DNA from: Streptomyces geranii
GTDB taxonomy: Bacteria > Actinomycetota > Actinomycetes > Streptomycetales > Streptomycetaceae
Length of the DNA: 64,000 bases
Assembly (NCBI RefSeq): GCF_002954775.1
Contig: NZ_PJME01000040.1
Span: forward strand, 27,734-91,733
Reading direction: 5' to 3'
Part shown: one piece after another, positions 1 through 7,537 of the stretch
How positions within the stretch are numbered: the stretch's first letter is position 1
Layout: each line of letters opens with the position of its first letter
Translations under genes and position numbers: made by a program
The notes under the pieces: model-generated
What the model saw: only the letters and a program-made list of their open reading frames with translations
Database searches by the model: none
Told to the model about the DNA's origin: nothing

Positions 1-1507
1 CGCCCTCGGGTGCGGTCAGCCACTCGACCGAGTCGCCCGCGCCCAGGTCGGGCTGCACACGGCGGGCGGTGAGGGCCGTGCGATACAGCTCCAGGGTCGA
101 GCCGGAGGCACCGGTCTGCGCCTCGACGCTCAACTCCGCCCATTCCGCGGGCTGCGGAAGCCAGCTGCCGCCCGCGCCGAAGCCGTACGACGAACCCTCG
201 CGGGTCCACGGGATCGGGACCCGGCAGCCGTCGCGGAAGCCGTCCTGGCCCGCGCCGCGGAAGTAGGCCGGGTCCTGGCGGACCTCGTCGGAGAGGTCCA
301 CGACGTCCGGCAGGCCCAGTTCCTCACCCTGGTAGACGTACGCCGAACCCGGGAGCGCCAGCATCAGCAGGGTGGCCGCGCGTGCCCTGCGCAGGCCGAG
401 CGCGCGGTCTCCGGCGAGGCGGAGCTGGGTGCCGAGGCCGGGCTCGTTGGCGAAGCGGGTGGCGTGGCGGGTCACGTCGTGGTTCGACAGGACCCAGGTG
501 GCGGGGGCGGCCACCGGACGCATCGCGTCCAGGGTGCGGTCGATGACGCTCCTCAGTTCCGTCGCGTCCCAATACGTCGCCAGGTACTGGAAGTTGAACG
601 CCTGGTGGAGTTCGTCCGGGCGGACGTAGTTCGCCGTGCGCTCGATGGTCGGGGTCCAGGCCTCGGCGACGAAGATGCGTTCGCCCGCGTACTCGTCGAG
701 GACCAGGCGCCACTCGCGGTAGATCTCGTGTACGCCGTCCTGGTCGAAGAACGGCATGACATCGTTGCCCAGGAGCTTGACCTGGTCGTGGGTTCCGAGG
801 TCCGGGAGGCCCTCCGCCTTCACCAGGCCGTGGGCGACATCGATGCGGAAGCCGTCGACGCCCATGTCCAGCCAGAAGCGGAGGACGGAGCGGAACTCGT
901 CCCCGACCGCCGGGTGTTCCCAGTTGAAGTCGGGCTGCTCGGGTGCGAAGAGGTGCAGGTACCAGTCGCCGGGGGTGCCGTCCGGTTCCGTGATCCTCGT
1001 CCACGCCGGGCCGCCGAAGACCGACTCCCAGTCGTTGGGCGGGAGTTCGCCGGTCGCGCCCTTGCCGGGGCGGAAGTGGTAGCGGTCCCGGAGGGGTGAG
1101 CCGGGGCCTTCGGCGACCGCCCGCTTGAACCACTCGTGCTGGTCGGAGGAGTGGTTGGGGACCAGGTCGACGATGATCCGCAGGTTCAGCTCGTGTGCGT
1201 CTCGGATCAGGGCGTCCGCGTCCAGCAGCGACCCGAACATCGGGTCCACCTCGCGGTAGTCAGCGACGTCGTAGCCGGCGTCGGCCTGCGGGGAGGCGTA
1301 GAAGGGGCTGAGCCACACGGCGTCGACGCCCAGGTCGCGCAGGTACGGCAGGCGGGAGCGGACGCCTTCCAGGTCGCCCATGCCGTCTGCGTTGCTGTCG
1401 GCGAAGCTGCGGGGGTAGACCTGGTAGATGACCGCGTCGCGCCACCAGTCGGGGGTGGCGGTGACGTTGGTGGAGGTCGGGGCCGGAGCGGTGGAGTGCT
1501 GGCTCAT
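1..1507 (-). CDS. aglA: GH13 alpha-glucosidase (maltose operon), 3' end outside the window
   Basis: Hydrolyses alpha-1,4-glucosidic bonds in maltose/maltodextrins imported by the MalEFG system, so it is probably cytoplasmic. The protein starts at the ATG at 1507 and the frame stays open to the left edge, so about 502 residues are visible and the C-terminus is missing. GH13 signatures are clear: DWWRDAVIYQVYPRSF near the start, region I LVPNHSSDQHEWF, region II GVDGFRIDVAHG with the nucleophile Asp, the general acid Glu in VAEAW, and region IV LSNHDVTR. No signal peptide is seen. It is the last gene of malE-malF-malG-aglA, about 220 bp after malG. Oligo-1,6-glucosidase or trehalulose-type activity cannot be excluded from sequence alone. 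Confidence 0.9.
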   Translation of the reverse strand, partial: MSQHSTAPAPTSTNVTATPDWWRDAVIYQVYPRSFADSNADGMGDLEGVRSRLPYLRDLGVDAVWLSPFYASPQADAGYDVADYREVDPMFGSLLDADALIRDAHELNLRIIVDLVPNHSSDQHEWFKRAVAEGPGSPLRDRYHFRPGKGATGELPPNDWESVFGGPAWTRITEPDGTPGDWYLHLFAPEQPDFNWEHPAVGDEFRSVLRFWLDMGVDGFRIDVAHGLVKAEGLPDLGTHDQVKLLGNDVMPFFDQDGVHEIYREWRLVLDEYAGERIFVAEAWTPTIERTANYVRPDELHQAFNFQYLATYWDATELRSVIDRTLDAMRPVAAPATWVLSNHDVTRHATRFANEPGLGTQLRLAGDRALGLRRARAATLLMLALPGSAYVYQGEELGLPDVVDLSDEVRQDPAYFRGAGQDGFRDGCRVPIPWTREGSSYGFGAGGSWLPQPAEWAELSVEAQTGASGSTLELYRTALTARRVQPDLGAGDSVEWLTAPEG

Positions 1508-1574
1508 AACGTCCTTGATACGTAACGGAGTTCGGGTCATGGGCGGTTTCTGCGGGTCTTGAGGCTGCGGGTGC

Positions 1575-1615
1575 GTTGTGGCTGGTCGCGCAGTTCCCCG
1601 CGCCCCTAAAAGCAG
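1575..1615. repeat. Dispersed intergenic repeat, copy 1
   Basis: Contains GTCGCGCAGTTCCCCGCGCC followed by CCT, a sequence type scattered through Streptomyces intergenic regions. Related copies in this window lie near 11160, 36570 and 44935. Here it sits between malG and aglA. Confidence 0.6.
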
Positions 1616-1725
1616 GGCGTGGCCGAACCGTTGGGCATAAGCGGACGCGGTGGCAGCGGGGTCGGAAGGCCACCGCGTCCGCCACCCGCGCGGCAGCTGA
1701 CGCGCGGGAGTTCACTGGACCTGGG

Positions 1726-2643
1726 TCAGCCCTTCGTGCCGCCCGCCGTCAGGCCTGCCACCAGGTTTTTCTGGACCAGGTAGAAGAAGGCGGAGACCGG
1801 TATCGCGACCAGTACCGCTGTGGCGGCCATCAGGTTGCGCTGGGCGTCGTGTTCGCTTACGAAGCTCTGCAGGCCCACCGCGAAGGTGTACTTCGTGTCC
1901 GACAGCATGAACGTCGAGGCGAAGGCGACCTCGCCGAACGCGGTGATGAAGCTGTAGAACGCGGCCACCGCCAGGCCCGGTTTGGCGAGCGGGAGGATCA
2001 GCCGGGCGAAGGTGCCGAAGGGGGTCAGCCCGTCGACGCGTCCCGCCTCGTCGATCTCGAAGGGGATCGTGTCGAAGTATCCCTTGAGCAGCCAGGCGCA
2101 GTACGGCACGGCCGTCGAGCAGTAGACCAGGATCAGGCCGAGGTAGTTGTCGATCAGCTGGAGGTCCGACAGGATCTGGTACATCGGGACGATCAGTACG
2201 GCGATCGGGAACATCTGGGTGACCAGGAGCACCCACATGAACTTGCGGTAGCCGGGGAAGCGCATCCGCGAGACCGCGTACCCCGTGGTCGCCGCGACGA
2301 GGACGCCGATGACCGTCGTACCGAGCGAGACGATCAGCGAACTCCTCATCCAGTCGAAGAAGTTGGTGTGCTGGAGGACGAACGAGTAGTTGTCGAACGT
2401 CATCTTGTCCCAGATGCGCCCGGGGTGGAGATAGTCGTCCTTGTCCGGGCCGAGGGACAGGAAGAACAGCCAGGCGATCGGGAACAGCGCGATCAGGCTC
2501 GCGACGGTCAGGACGCCGTGGGAGGCGAGGGCGGCGGTGCGGCCGGGCCGGCCGCCGCGTCCTGCGGGCCTCGGGGGCGCGGGTGTGCCGGGCGGGTCCG
2601 TCGGCCCGGTCGGCTCGGGCTTTTCGACTGTCATGGCGCTCAT
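1726..2643 (-). CDS. malG: Maltose/maltodextrin ABC transporter permease MalG
   Basis: Inner-membrane permease subunit of a carbohydrate ABC importer (CUT1). It is 305 residues, starting MSAMTVEKPEP, with a proline-rich cytoplasmic N-terminus and about six membrane helices. The EAA loop with consensus glycine is visible as EIDEAGRVDGLTPFGTF around residues 200-216. The start at 2643 is preferred over an in-frame ATG at 2685 because AGGAG lies 11 nt upstream and because the longer version would overlap malF. No ATPase gene is present in the operon, so the transporter presumably uses a shared MsiK-type ATPase encoded elsewhere, as known for streptomycete sugar importers (inference from the family). 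Confidence 0.93.
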   Translation of the reverse strand: MSAMTVEKPEPTGPTDPPGTPAPPRPAGRGGRPGRTAALASHGVLTVASLIALFPIAWLFFLSLGPDKDDYLHPGRIWDKMTFDNYSFVLQHTNFFDWMRSSLIVSLGTTVIGVLVAATTGYAVSRMRFPGYRKFMWVLLVTQMFPIAVLIVPMYQILSDLQLIDNYLGLILVYCSTAVPYCAWLLKGYFDTIPFEIDEAGRVDGLTPFGTFARLILPLAKPGLAVAAFYSFITAFGEVAFASTFMLSDTKYTFAVGLQSFVSEHDAQRNLMAATAVLVAIPVSAFFYLVQKNLVAGLTAGGTKG

Positions 2644-2662
2644 GGGGGCTCGGGCTCCTGTC

Positions 2663-3667
2663 TCAGTTCGCGAGCTGCTGCTCATTGCGGTTCAGCCAGC
2701 GGCGGTAGAAGGAGGTGAAGACGACGAGGATGGCCAGCAGCAGCATGCCGTAGGCCGCCGACTGGGCGAAGTCGCGCGGCTGTTGGCCGAAGCCGAGGTA
2801 GTAGGCCCAGGTCACGAGGATCTGCGCGTCCGGCGCTGTGGTGCCGAACAGCAGGAAGATCACCGCGAACTGGTTGAACGTCCAGATGACGCCGAGGAGT
2901 ACGACGGTCGAGCTGACGGAGCGCAGGCCCGGGAGAGTGACGTACCAGAACTTCTGCCAGGGACTGGCCCCGTCCATGTCCGCGGCCTCGTAGAGGGTGG
3001 AGTCGATGGACTGGAGGCCGCCGAGCAGCGAGACCATCATGAACGGCACCCCGCACCAGGTGTTGACCATGATCGCGGCGAACCGCTGCCAGAAGGTGTC
3101 CTCCAGCCAGAGCGGTGTCGGCAGGTGCACCGCGTCGAGCATCGAGTTGATGATGCCGCCGTCGGCGAGCATGAAGCGCCAGCCGAAGACGGTGACGAAG
3201 GTCGGCACCGCCCACGGCAGGACCAGGATCAGCCGGTAGAAGGTGCGCCCGCGCAGCTTCTGGTTGAGGAGGAGGGCGAGGCCAAGGCCGATGCAGTAGT
3301 GCAGCGCCACACAGCAGACGGTCCAGACGATCGTCCAGATGAAGTGCGACCAGAAGCGGTCGTACGCGGTGTCGCCCCACAGGATGTCGGCGTAGTTGTC
3401 GAGGCCGATGAACTTGTAGGTGGCGTCGATGTGGTTGACGCCGATCGTCCGGGCCGAGTTGAGGCTGTTGGCGTCCGTGAGCGTCAGGTAGAGGCCGCGC
3501 ACGAGCGGGTAGAGCACGAGTCCGCCGAGCACGACGGCCACGGGGGCGATCATCGCGTACGCGTACCAGTACTTCTGGTACGCGTGCCTGAGACGATCGA
3601 GCCGTCCGGGCCGCTGCCCGGGCTCACCTCGGCGCTTGCCGGTCGCGCGGTCGATGGCGACTGTCAT
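2663..3667 (-). CDS. malF: Maltose/maltodextrin ABC transporter permease MalF
   Basis: Second permease subunit of the CUT1 sugar importer, 334 residues with six predicted membrane helices. The EAA motif is seen as YEAADMDGASPWQKFW around residue 225. The N-terminal 30 residues are basic and cytoplasmic. AAGG before the start forms the ribosome binding site. It ends 19 bp before malG, so the two are translated from one transcript. The upstream gap to malE holds a hairpin and four 11-nt repeats (annotated separately), which could make malF/malG expression lower than malE. Confidence 0.93.
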   Translation of the reverse strand: MTVAIDRATGKRRGEPGQRPGRLDRLRHAYQKYWYAYAMIAPVAVVLGGLVLYPLVRGLYLTLTDANSLNSARTIGVNHIDATYKFIGLDNYADILWGDTAYDRFWSHFIWTIVWTVCCVALHYCIGLGLALLLNQKLRGRTFYRLILVLPWAVPTFVTVFGWRFMLADGGIINSMLDAVHLPTPLWLEDTFWQRFAAIMVNTWCGVPFMMVSLLGGLQSIDSTLYEAADMDGASPWQKFWYVTLPGLRSVSSTVVLLGVIWTFNQFAVIFLLFGTTAPDAQILVTWAYYLGFGQQPRDFAQSAAYGMLLLAILVVFTSFYRRWLNRNEQQLAN

Positions 3668-3680
3668 CTTTCGACACCTT

Positions 3681-3724
3681 CTGGAAGATCACTGGAGGAT
3701 CACTGGAAGATCGCTGGAGGATCG
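3681..3724. repeat. Four 11-nt tandem repeats between malE and malF
   Basis: The unit ctgga(a/g)gatc(a/g) occurs four times head to tail (3681-3691, 3692-3702, 3703-3713, 3714-3724), directly upstream of the malF ribosome binding site. Units alternate A and G at position 6. No coding role is evident. Confidence 0.8.
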
Positions 3725-3747
3725 GGGGCTGTGGCGCACGCCGGTGA

Positions 3748-3773
3748 CCGTCGGAACCGGTCGGCTCCGACGG
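3748..3773 (-). terminator. Hairpin after malE (attenuator or mRNA stabiliser)
   Basis: An 8-bp perfect stem CCGTCGGA/TCCGACGG with a 10-nt loop lies 11 bp after the malE stop. There is no U-tract. It probably acts as a partial terminator or 3'-end protector that lets the binding-protein message exceed that of the permeases. Confidence 0.5.
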
Positions 3774-3783
3774 CCACGCGGGG

Positions 3784-5058
3784 TCACTTGCTGAAGTCCG
3801 GGACCAGCTTGGCGATCGCGGTCTCCGCGTTGCCCAGGCCCTTGTCGAGGGACTCCTTGCCGCCCGCGATCTGCGGCAGCTCGGTGTCGAGCGGACCCCA
3901 CAGCGAGCTGTACTCGGGCAGCGCCGGGCGGGGCTGGGCGGCGGGCAGGACGCCCTGGTAGCCGGCGAGGCCCGGGTCGGCCTTGACCTCGGCGGTGTAG
4001 GCGTCGTCGCGGGTGGGCAGCGTGGAGTTCTTCAGGGCGATCTGCGTCTGGGACTTCGCGGAGGTCATGAAGTTGACGAACTTCAGCGACGCCGCCTGGT
4101 GGGCCTTGTCCGAACCGGCGTAGACCGAGAGGTTGTGGCCGCCGGTCGGGGCGCCCGCCTTGCCGCTGGAGCCGGCCGGGACGGTGGCGACACCGAGGTT
4201 GGCCTTGTCCGTGAACGCGCTGCCCTTGTAGAAGTTGGTGATCTCCCACGGGCCCTGGACGATCGCGGCGACCTTGCCGTTGACGAACGCGTCCTGGATG
4301 TGGGCGTAGGCGTCGGCGGTGGTGTCCGCCTTGTGCAGGCCCTTGCCGTCGAAGAGGCCGAGCCAGGTCTCGTAACCCTTCTTCGCGGCGGCCGAGTTGA
4401 CGGTGATCTTCTTCGCGGCGGCGTCGACGGTGTCGGTGCCCTCGCCGTAGAGGAAGCTCTGCGCGTAGTAGGCCTGGGTGGAGCCCCAGTAGCCGTCGAC
4501 GCCGGTCTTGGTCTTGATGGCGGCGGCGGCCGTCTTCAGGTCGGCCCAGGTCTTCGGGGCCTCGGTGAGGCCGGCCTTCGCGAAGAGCGCCTTGTTGTAG
4601 ACGAGCGCGAGGGTGTCGGTGACGATCGGGACGCCGTACGTCTTGCCCTCGTACTTCGCCTGCTCGATCAGGTTGGGCTGGAACTTGGCCTCGTCGGTGA
4701 GGGCCTCGGTGCCGTCGAGGGGCAGCAGGAAGCCCTTCTTGGCGAAGGCGGGGGTCCAGCCGACCTCGGAGCGCAGCACGTCCGGGGCGCCGGAGGCACC
4801 GGCCGCGGTGTCGAACTTGTTCTGGGCCTGGTCGAAGGGGACGTTGACGTACTTGACCTTGATGTCCTTGTTGGCGGCCTCGAACTCCTTGACGAGGGCC
4901 TGGTACGTCGGTGCCTCGTTGGTGGCGTTGGAGGTGTCCCACCAGGTGATGGTGACCGGGCCGTCGGCCTTGTCGCTGCCACTGTCGTCCCCGCCGCAGG
5001 CCGTCGCCGCGAGGGCGATGGACGCCACCAGCGCGGTGGCCGCTATGCCACGCCGCAT
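3784..5058 (-). CDS. malE: Maltose/maltodextrin-binding lipoprotein MalE
   Basis: Extracellular solute-binding protein (family 1) that delivers maltodextrins to MalFG. 424 residues. The start at 5058 is chosen over the upstream in-frame ATG at 5121 because it has GGAG a few bases upstream and gives a standard lipoprotein signal MRRGIAATALVASIALAATAC, with Cys21 as the lipidated residue. The mature part shows SBP features such as TITWWDTSN near the N-terminus and AIVQGPWEITNFYKG in the second lobe. First gene of the operon, divergent from malR across a 430-bp intergenic region containing candidate MalR sites. Confidence 0.93.
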   Translation of the reverse strand: MRRGIAATALVASIALAATACGGDDSGSDKADGPVTITWWDTSNATNEAPTYQALVKEFEAANKDIKVKYVNVPFDQAQNKFDTAAGASGAPDVLRSEVGWTPAFAKKGFLLPLDGTEALTDEAKFQPNLIEQAKYEGKTYGVPIVTDTLALVYNKALFAKAGLTEAPKTWADLKTAAAAIKTKTGVDGYWGSTQAYYAQSFLYGEGTDTVDAAAKKITVNSAAAKKGYETWLGLFDGKGLHKADTTADAYAHIQDAFVNGKVAAIVQGPWEITNFYKGSAFTDKANLGVATVPAGSSGKAGAPTGGHNLSVYAGSDKAHQAASLKFVNFMTSAKSQTQIALKNSTLPTRDDAYTAEVKADPGLAGYQGVLPAAQPRPALPEYSSLWGPLDTELPQIAGGKESLDKGLGNAETAIAKLVPDFSK

Positions 5059-5193
5059 GAGTTCTCCTTCGAGGGTGAAAGCCCGTGTACTGGCGGTAAC
5101 GGCCTCGTCCGCCGTTCCCACCGCTTCGCCGACCGCACCGTTGCCGCCGTCGGGCGACGTGAACGTAACAGCGATGTAAGCGTTGCGAAAGAC

Positions 5194-5214
5194 CTTGCAG
5201 CAAAAAACCGCAAG
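5194..5214. promoter_or_regulatory. Candidate MalR operator at the malE promoter
   Basis: CTTGC...GCAAG inverted repeat in an A-rich stretch (CTTGCAG at 5194, CGCAAG ending at 5214), with a further GTTGCG element at 5182. LacI-family MalR of streptomycetes is known to recognise TTGCAG-like repeats in the malR-malE region. The assignment is by motif similarity only. Confidence 0.55.
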
Positions 5215-5299
5215 AACCGACGACAGTTACCCGGCCGTGACCCTCGAACGCGGCCTCGATTCCGTGCTCTGCCGCCGATCGACGGGATCTGGGACAGTT

Positions 5300-5323
5300 G
5301 TGCAAGACTCTGCAAGCTCTTGC
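5300..5323. promoter_or_regulatory. Candidate MalR operator on the malR side
   Basis: GTGCAAG at 5300 is followed by GCAAG-CT-CTTGC at 5312-5323, a compact inverted repeat of the same core as the malE-side element. Suggests MalR autoregulation. Apart from these sites the 5059-5488 gap has no coding signal I can support. Confidence 0.5.
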
Positions 5324-5488
5324 TGAAGACGCCCGATCAGAACACCGTCAGAACACCGAGGGAGCGCGATGACGCAGCAACCCCCAGCGGCGGGCGGCCG
5401 TCCCGGCCGCCCGATGGGCCGTTCGACGGCCCGGGCCAGGCGAGTGTTCGGTGGGCAAGGAGAGGGACGGCCGGTACAGTCCAGCCCT

Positions 5489-6523
5489 GTGACCACACGG
5501 CTTGCCGACATCGCCGCCCAGGCGGGGGTGAGCGAAGCGACGGTCAGCCGGGTCCTGAACGGGAAGCCGGGCGTCGCCGCCACCACCCGCCAGTCCGTGC
5601 TCGCCGCCCTCGACGTACTGGGGTACGAGCGCCCGGTCCGGCTGCGGCAGCGCAGCGAGGGCCTGGTGGGCCTCATCACTCCCGAGCTGGAGAACCCGAT
5701 CTTCCCGGCCCTGGCGCAGGTCATCGGCCAGGCCCTGACCCGGCAGGGCTACACCCCGGTCCTGGCCACCCAGACGCCCGGCGGCTCCACGGAGGACGAG
5801 CTGACGGAGATGCTCGTCGACCGGGGCGTGGCCGGCATCATCTTCGTCTCCGGACTGCACGCGGACACCTCCGCCGACATGACGCGCTACGAGCAACTGC
5901 GCGCCCAGGGCGTGCCGTTCGTGCTGGTCGACGGCTTCTCCCCCAAGGTGCAGGCGCCGTTCATCTCCCCCGACGACCGCGCGGCGATGCATCTCGCGGT
6001 CACCCATCTCGTCTCCCTCGGCCACACCAACATCGGCCTCGCGCTCGGACCGAAACGTTTCGTTCCGGTCCAGCGCAAGATCGAGGGCTTCGTACGGACG
6101 ATGCAGGACCTGCTGGGTCTGACGGCGCAGGACGTCGAGTCCCGCCTCGTCCAGCACTCCCTGTACACCCTGGAGGGCGGCCAGGCGGCCACCACGGCCC
6201 TCATCGACCGCGGCTGCACGGCGGTGGTGTGCGCGAGCGACATGATGGCGCTGGGCGCGATACGGGCGGCCAGGCAGCGCGGTCTGGAGGTCCCCCGGGA
6301 CGTCTCGGTCGTGGGCTTCGACGACTCCCCGCTGATCGCCTTCACCGACCCGCCCCTCACCACCGTGCGCAAACCGGTCCCCGCGATGGGCCAGGCCGCC
6401 GTACGCACCCTCCTTGAGGAGATCGGCGGTACGCCCGCCCCGCACAGCGAGTTCGTGTTCATGCCGGAGCTGGTGGTCCGGGGGTCCACGGCGTCGGCCC
6501 CTGGGGAACGGACTCGTTCCTAG
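5489..6523 (+). CDS. malR: LacI-family maltose operon repressor MalR
   Basis: Represses malEFG-aglA and is released by maltodextrin. 344 residues from the GTG at 5489: an N-terminal LacI helix-turn-helix (RLADIAAQAGVSEATVSRVL, residues 4-23), hinge with LDVLGYERP, then a periplasmic-binding-like effector domain ending with VGFDDSPLIAFTDPPLTTV. An in-frame ATG at 5369 would add 40 Gly/Arg-rich residues ahead of the HTH, which is atypical for LacI proteins, so the GTG is preferred. Divergent from malE. The length agrees with the S. coelicolor MalR as I recall it. Confidence 0.93.
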   Translation: MTTRLADIAAQAGVSEATVSRVLNGKPGVAATTRQSVLAALDVLGYERPVRLRQRSEGLVGLITPELENPIFPALAQVIGQALTRQGYTPVLATQTPGGSTEDELTEMLVDRGVAGIIFVSGLHADTSADMTRYEQLRAQGVPFVLVDGFSPKVQAPFISPDDRAAMHLAVTHLVSLGHTNIGLALGPKRFVPVQRKIEGFVRTMQDLLGLTAQDVESRLVQHSLYTLEGGQAATTALIDRGCTAVVCASDMMALGAIRAARQRGLEVPRDVSVVGFDDSPLIAFTDPPLTTVRKPVPAMGQAAVRTLLEEIGGTPAPHSEFVFMPELVVRGSTASAPGERTRS

Positions 6524-6660
6524 GTAGGAGTCGGGGGCGCCTCCCCTGCCGTAGAACGTGCGGGTCGTACAGGACCAGGGGATGATCTGGGAGGGGGCCG
6601 AATCTGGCAGACTCTGTGTCCATGGGTGAGACGACCGTGACGACGAAGGAAGGCCGTGAC

Positions 6661-7521
6661 ATGGCCGCTCCGCACTCTGTCGCGGGCCAGGCGGACCCGG
6701 CGGACGCGCAGGACGAGGTGAACGGCCGTGCGGGCAACGCCTTCCTGCGCAGGCTGCGCGCTCCGCGCCGGCCACGACTGTGGTTCGAGATCCTGCTGAT
6801 CGCGGTCAGTTACTGGACGTACTCACTGATCCGCAACGCCGTCCCGGAGCAGAAGGCCGAGGCGCTGCGCAACGCGGACTGGATCTGGAAGACCGAGCAC
6901 ACCCTGGGCATCGCCTTCGAGGAGTCGGTCAACCACGCGATCAACAAGGTGACTTGGCTGATCGTGGGCATGAACTACTACTACGCGACGCTGCACTTCG
7001 TCGTCACGCTCGGTGTTCTCGTGTGGCTGTACCGCAGTCACCCCGGCCGTTACGCGGCGACCCGGCTGACCCTCTTCGCCACCACGGTCGTCGCACTGGT
7101 CGGTTACTACCTGTATCCGCTGGCCCCGCCCCGGCTGATGAACGGCGGCGACTTCATCGACACGGTGATGGTCCACCACACCTGGGGTTCGATGGCCTCC
7201 GGCGACCTCAAGCACATGTCGAACCAGTACGCGGCGATGCCGTCGATGCACATCGGCTGGTCCACCTGGGCCGGTCTGACGATCTTCGCCCTGGCGACCG
7301 TGCCGTGGGTGCGCGTGCTCGGCCTGCTCTACCCGGTGGCGACCCTGCTGGTGATCGTCGCCACCGCCAACCACTTCTGGCTGGACGCGGTCGGCGGCCT
7401 CATGTGCCTGTCCTTCGGCTTCCTGGTGGCCCGCCTCTGGTACGGCAAACTCCCGTACCACCTCCCGAAACTGGTCCCGGTGCGCGGGCAGGGCGGCCCG
7501 CTGCTCCCGGTCAAGCCGTAG
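6661..7521 (+). CDS. PAP2-superfamily integral membrane protein
   Basis: Membrane phosphatase or phosphotransferase-like protein of the PAP2/Aur1 type, 286 residues with about six helices. Conserved elements are PSMHIGWSTW (His of the second PAP2 motif) and ANHFWLDAVGG (the His/Asp pair of the third motif). The family acts on phosphorylated lipids or transfers phospho-inositol groups, but the substrate cannot be told here. The ATG at 6661 has AAGGAAGG 7 nt upstream. In-frame starts at 6616 and 6622 lack a ribosome binding site. It ends 16 bp from the convergent glnE. Confidence 0.82.
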   Translation: MAAPHSVAGQADPADAQDEVNGRAGNAFLRRLRAPRRPRLWFEILLIAVSYWTYSLIRNAVPEQKAEALRNADWIWKTEHTLGIAFEESVNHAINKVTWLIVGMNYYYATLHFVVTLGVLVWLYRSHPGRYAATRLTLFATTVVALVGYYLYPLAPPRLMNGGDFIDTVMVHHTWGSMASGDLKHMSNQYAAMPSMHIGWSTWAGLTIFALATVPWVRVLGLLYPVATLLVIVATANHFWLDAVGGLMCLSFGFLVARLWYGKLPYHLPKLVPVRGQGGPLLPVKP

Positions 7522-7537
7522 CCGACCTGCGTCTCTC

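Noticed and set aside
4099..6417. Very long plus-strand open frame antisense to malE and running through malR
   Set aside because: Val/Gly/Arg-rich translation without domains, caused by high G+C; malE and malR in the other frames have full family signatures.
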